DNA from: Mycobacterium sp. PSTR-4-N
GTDB taxonomy: Bacteria > Actinomycetota > Actinomycetes > Mycobacteriales > Mycobacteriaceae
NCBI RefSeq assembly: GCF_022348085.1
Contig: NZ_JAKRFN010000012.1
Location: 1-64,000 of the forward strand
DNA: 64,000 nucleotides
Reading direction: 5' to 3'
Shown here in pieces: positions 61,744 through 64,000 of this stretch (positions are counted from its first letter, which is position 1; every line of letters starts with the position of its first letter). The translations under genes were made by a program, and so were the position numbers. Below the pieces are notes generated by a model. The model worked only from the letters and a program-made list of their open reading frames with translations. It did no database searches and had not been told where the DNA came from.

Positions 61744-62553
61744 ATGACCGCCGCCACCATCGATCCGTCGACCGGCGTGACCCCCGCCGGCATCACCGTG
61801 GAAGGACTCACGGTGACGTTCTCCTCCAAGCGGGGGACCACCACCGCGCTGCAGGACATCGATCTGCGTGTCGCCGACGGCGAGTTCGTCACCATCGCAG
61901 GCCCCTCGGGGTGCGGGAAGTCGACGCTGCTCAAGGTGATCGCCGGACTGACCGGATCCACCAGCGGCGCGGTACGTCTGCGCGGCAGATCCGTGCGTGG
62001 GCCCCAGCGCGAGATCGGCTACGTCTTCCAGCGCGCCGCACTGCTCGAATGGCGCAGTGTGCGCAAGAACATCCTTCTTCAGGCCGAGATGCGCGGCATG
62101 TCCCGGCAGGACGCTGCGCGCCGGTGCGATCACCTGTTGGACATGACGGGACTCTCGGGCTTCGCCAACGCGATGCCCTACGAGCTCTCGGGCGGTATGC
62201 AGCAACGGGTTTCGTTGTGCCGGGCGCTGCTGCACGAACCCGACGTGCTGCTGATGGACGAGCCGTTCGGTGCGCTCGACGCGCTGACTCGGGAAAAGAT
62301 GAACGTCGAACTGCATCGCATCTGGCGGGAAACACAGACGACAGTCGTCCTGGTGACCCACTCTGTCGCCGAGGCCGTCTACCTGGCCAACCGCGTCGTG
62401 GTGATGAGCCCTCGTCCCGGCCGGATCGTCGAGACGCTCGACGTCGACCTGCCAGTGGATCGGGACTACGCCGAGACGATGGAGCGTCCGGAGTTCATTC
62501 GCGTCGCCAATCGCGTCCGGGATCTGCTGGGCAGCACGACCGCCGCGGACTGA
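61744..62553 (+). CDS. ABC transporter ATP-binding protein (SsuB/TauB type)
   Basis: 269 residues. Walker A AGPSGCGKST near residue 52, Q-loop in YVFQRAALLEW, signature LSGGMQQRV, Walker B LLMDEPFGALDAL and switch His in VTHSVAEA are all intact. It energises the permease at 59802-60677. Start ATG 61744 is 11 bases after the binding-protein stop, with GAGGGG at 61732-61738 as ribosome site. Last gene of the LacI-controlled transporter operon. Confidence 0.93.
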   Translation: MTAATIDPSTGVTPAGITVEGLTVTFSSKRGTTTALQDIDLRVADGEFVTIAGPSGCGKSTLLKVIAGLTGSTSGAVRLRGRSVRGPQREIGYVFQRAALLEWRSVRKNILLQAEMRGMSRQDAARRCDHLLDMTGLSGFANAMPYELSGGMQQRVSLCRALLHEPDVLLMDEPFGALDALTREKMNVELHRIWRETQTTVVLVTHSVAEAVYLANRVVVMSPRPGRIVETLDVDLPVDRDYAETMERPEFIRVANRVRDLLGSTTAAD

Positions 62554-62705
62554 GGCCCCGACCAATTCGTCGCACCCCGATCGATGTGCCGCGTCCGACG
62601 GCGCGCCGCAACACACCGCGTGCTCAGCTGATCACCCGCATCGCCCACGATGACTGCGGTTACGCAACGATTGCGGTGATGTCCAGGTAACATTCATCGC
62701 CGCGG

Positions 62706-63437
62706 ATGGCCCGCCGACATCGACGAACCGGGGGGGGACCGTTGCTGACCGTCGTCGTCATTCTGGTGGTCTCCGCAGCACTCATGCTGGGTGCGGCATG
62801 GGGCATCTACGGATCCCTACCCGAGAAGGCCGAGGGCTTCATCGTCGCGCTGGCGGGCGGCGCCCTCATCATCTCGGTCGTCCTGGAGCTCGTCCGTCCC
62901 GCGACCGAGCAGGCCCCGATATGGGCGGTCTCGCTGGTGGTTCTGCTCGGCGCGATCGTCTTCGCGGTACTCGATCGGTGGGTCAACACGAGGTGGGATT
63001 CCGACAGCGGCGGTGGGCTGCTGGCCGCCATCACGCTGGACGGTGTGCCGGAGAACATGGCGCTCGGAGTGGCTCTCATCGGGGCGGGGCCGCTCCAGGT
63101 CGCCGCCCTGTCGGGCTCCATCTTCCTGTCTAATCTGCCCGAGGCCGCCGGCGGGGCGAAGCAGATGTCGAGTGGCGGGGCGTCCAACGGCAAGGTGTTC
63201 GCGTTGTGGAGCGCCACGGCCGGACTTCTCTCGGTCGCCGCACTGGGCGGCAACCTGCTGCTGGCGGGGGTGCCGGCGGCGGCGCTGGCGCTGATCAGGT
63301 GCTTCGCCGGTGGTGCCGTGGTGGCATCGCTGGCCACGGAGGTGTTCCCGAAGGCGTTCAAGCAGGATTCGTACACCACGGGTGTGGCCGCCGCCGGGGG
63401 TCTCATCTTGGCGCTTGTGCTGGATCAATTGGGCTGA
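62706..63437 (+). CDS. ZIP-like metal-transporter family membrane protein
   Basis: 243 residues with about seven to eight helices. The LDGVPENMALGVAL segment (near residue 118) matches the HxxPE-type helix 4 signature of ZIP transporters with Asp in place of His, and SNLPEAAGG repeats it in a second helix. Members move Zn(II), Fe(II) or related ions. The substitution and the lack of a His-rich loop make the ion unclear. Start ATG 62706 is uncertain; a TTG at 62741 behind a G-run is possible. No neighbouring metal regulator is seen. Confidence 0.7.
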   Translation: MARRHRRTGGGPLLTVVVILVVSAALMLGAAWGIYGSLPEKAEGFIVALAGGALIISVVLELVRPATEQAPIWAVSLVVLLGAIVFAVLDRWVNTRWDSDSGGGLLAAITLDGVPENMALGVALIGAGPLQVAALSGSIFLSNLPEAAGGAKQMSSGGASNGKVFALWSATAGLLSVAALGGNLLLAGVPAAALALIRCFAGGAVVASLATEVFPKAFKQDSYTTGVAAAGGLILALVLDQLG

Positions 63438-63504
63438 GGCGTCCGGTTCGGCGGGACCGGCGCCGACTTCCTCGCTCGCCGCGCGGTCTCCTAGGCTCGA
63501 GGTG

Positions 63505-64000
63505 ATGGATCCCGAGCGCGAGGTACGAGACCTGCGTGCACGGCTGTCCCGCCAGGCGCGCGCTGTCCGCGACGTCGTGCTGAGCCGGGGGACCGCACGT
63601 TTCGACCGCCTCCCGGGTCCGCTGCAACAGGCGAGCCGACTGATCTGGCGGACCGGGCGCGCCGCAGTACACGATCGATTGCCCGGCCTGGCAGCCGAGG
63701 CGGCATTGTTCACCCTGATCTCGCTGCCCGCCCTGCTGCTGGCCGTCATCGGCTCCCTGGGCTTCGTCGCAGCAGCTCTGGGCCCCCAGGGCACCGCCGA
63801 ACTCAGCGAGCTCGTGCTCGGTATCCCCGAGTCGTTCCTGTCCGATCCGACGTACGCCGCCTACGAGAACGCGGTGCAGACCGTGCTCGCCGAGACTCGC
63901 GGCGGCGTGGTCTCGCTGAGCTTGGCGCTCAGCCTGTGGACCGGATCGCGAGCAGTCAACCGCTACCTGGAGACGATCACGATCGTCTACGGCGTCGAGC
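63505..64000 (+). CDS. YihY/BrkB-family membrane protein (cut by the window end)
   Basis: 165 residues are visible. A charged N-terminal helix (residues 1-50) leads to GLAAEAALFTLISLPALLLAVIGSLGFVAAAL, the first membrane helix of the family, and then to a loop with LSLALSLWTGSRAVNRYLET, which corresponds to the family's conserved loop. The frame is open to base 64000. Start ATG 63505 has GAGGT just upstream. It is related to, but not identical with, the gene at 45205-46176. Confidence 0.82.
   Translation, partial: MDPEREVRDLRARLSRQARAVRDVVLSRGTARFDRLPGPLQQASRLIWRTGRAAVHDRLPGLAAEAALFTLISLPALLLAVIGSLGFVAAALGPQGTAELSELVLGIPESFLSDPTYAAYENAVQTVLAETRGGVVSLSLALSLWTGSRAVNRYLETITIVYGVE

Noticed and set aside
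1-64000. CRISPR array
   Set aside because: No regularly spaced repeat series with unique spacers was seen; the only short repeat clusters are those at 26-121, 8369-8429 and 26678-26699.

Overview
The window looks like chromosome of a fast-growing, high-GC actinomycete, most likely a Mycobacterium/Mycolicibacterium. Grounds: an MPT63-type secreted protein, a cassette resembling type VII (ESX) secretion cargo, CsoR-type copper control, frequent GTG starts, and general family content. The species cannot be named from sequence alone.

Region 1 (about 1-16,420) is a heavy-metal resistance island with scars of transposition. An AraC-type gene is cut at 112 by a 19-bp repeat that occurs three times. 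Palindromic copper operators (681-700, 1882-1898, 1911-1930) precede a copper operon: copZ-like chaperone, exported His-rich protein, CPC-type ATPase (copA), YHS-domain protein, csoR and a CPH-type ATPase (copB-like). After another repeat scar come an FMN-binding protein, a His-tailed membrane protein, an AAA+ ATPase without its usual partner, a DUF3703 protein, a third P1B ATPase (SPC motif) with a CadC-like ArsR repressor, a divergent DsbA-like thioredoxin and an MPT63-like exported protein with a Cys-rich tail.

Region 2 (about 16,800-26,752) is accessory DNA that ends in a site-specific integration module: methyltransferase, HTH/zinc-finger protein, a four-gene operon of ESX-cargo type, a Phd-like antitoxin, a replication-type ATPase, an excisionase-like HTH protein and a tyrosine integrase 20 bp before a tRNA-Leu(UAA) gene. 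Regions 1 and 2 may be one composite island; its left end is not visible.

Region 3 (26,827-46,200) is chromosomal backbone: an amino-acid permease fused to a Usp-like domain with a UspA, an FNT channel plus cyanase pair, a thioredoxin-fold protein, short-chain dehydrogenases with TetR, a photolyase-like protein, an MHS transporter, an XRE regulator, a DUF2252 protein, a tandem PAP2 phosphatase, a lipid kinase and a BrkB/YihY protein. Two of these genes carry apparent one-base deletions (34,620; 44,595).

Region 4 (46,217-62,553) is sugar/polyol catabolism. One cluster (GntP permease, 3-hydroxyacyl-CoA-dehydrogenase-like enzyme, sugar isomerase, GntR, DhaK-DhaL kinase, RpiB-like and TIM-like isomerases) matches the tetritol (erythritol/threitol) pathway logic known from M. 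smegmatis. A second cluster (isomerase, DUF993 aldolase-like protein, Gfo/Idh dehydrogenase, LacI, NMT1-type ABC importer) shares a 14-bp operator and probably forms one LacI regulon for a substrate I cannot name. The window ends with a ZIP-like transporter and a truncated BrkB/YihY gene.
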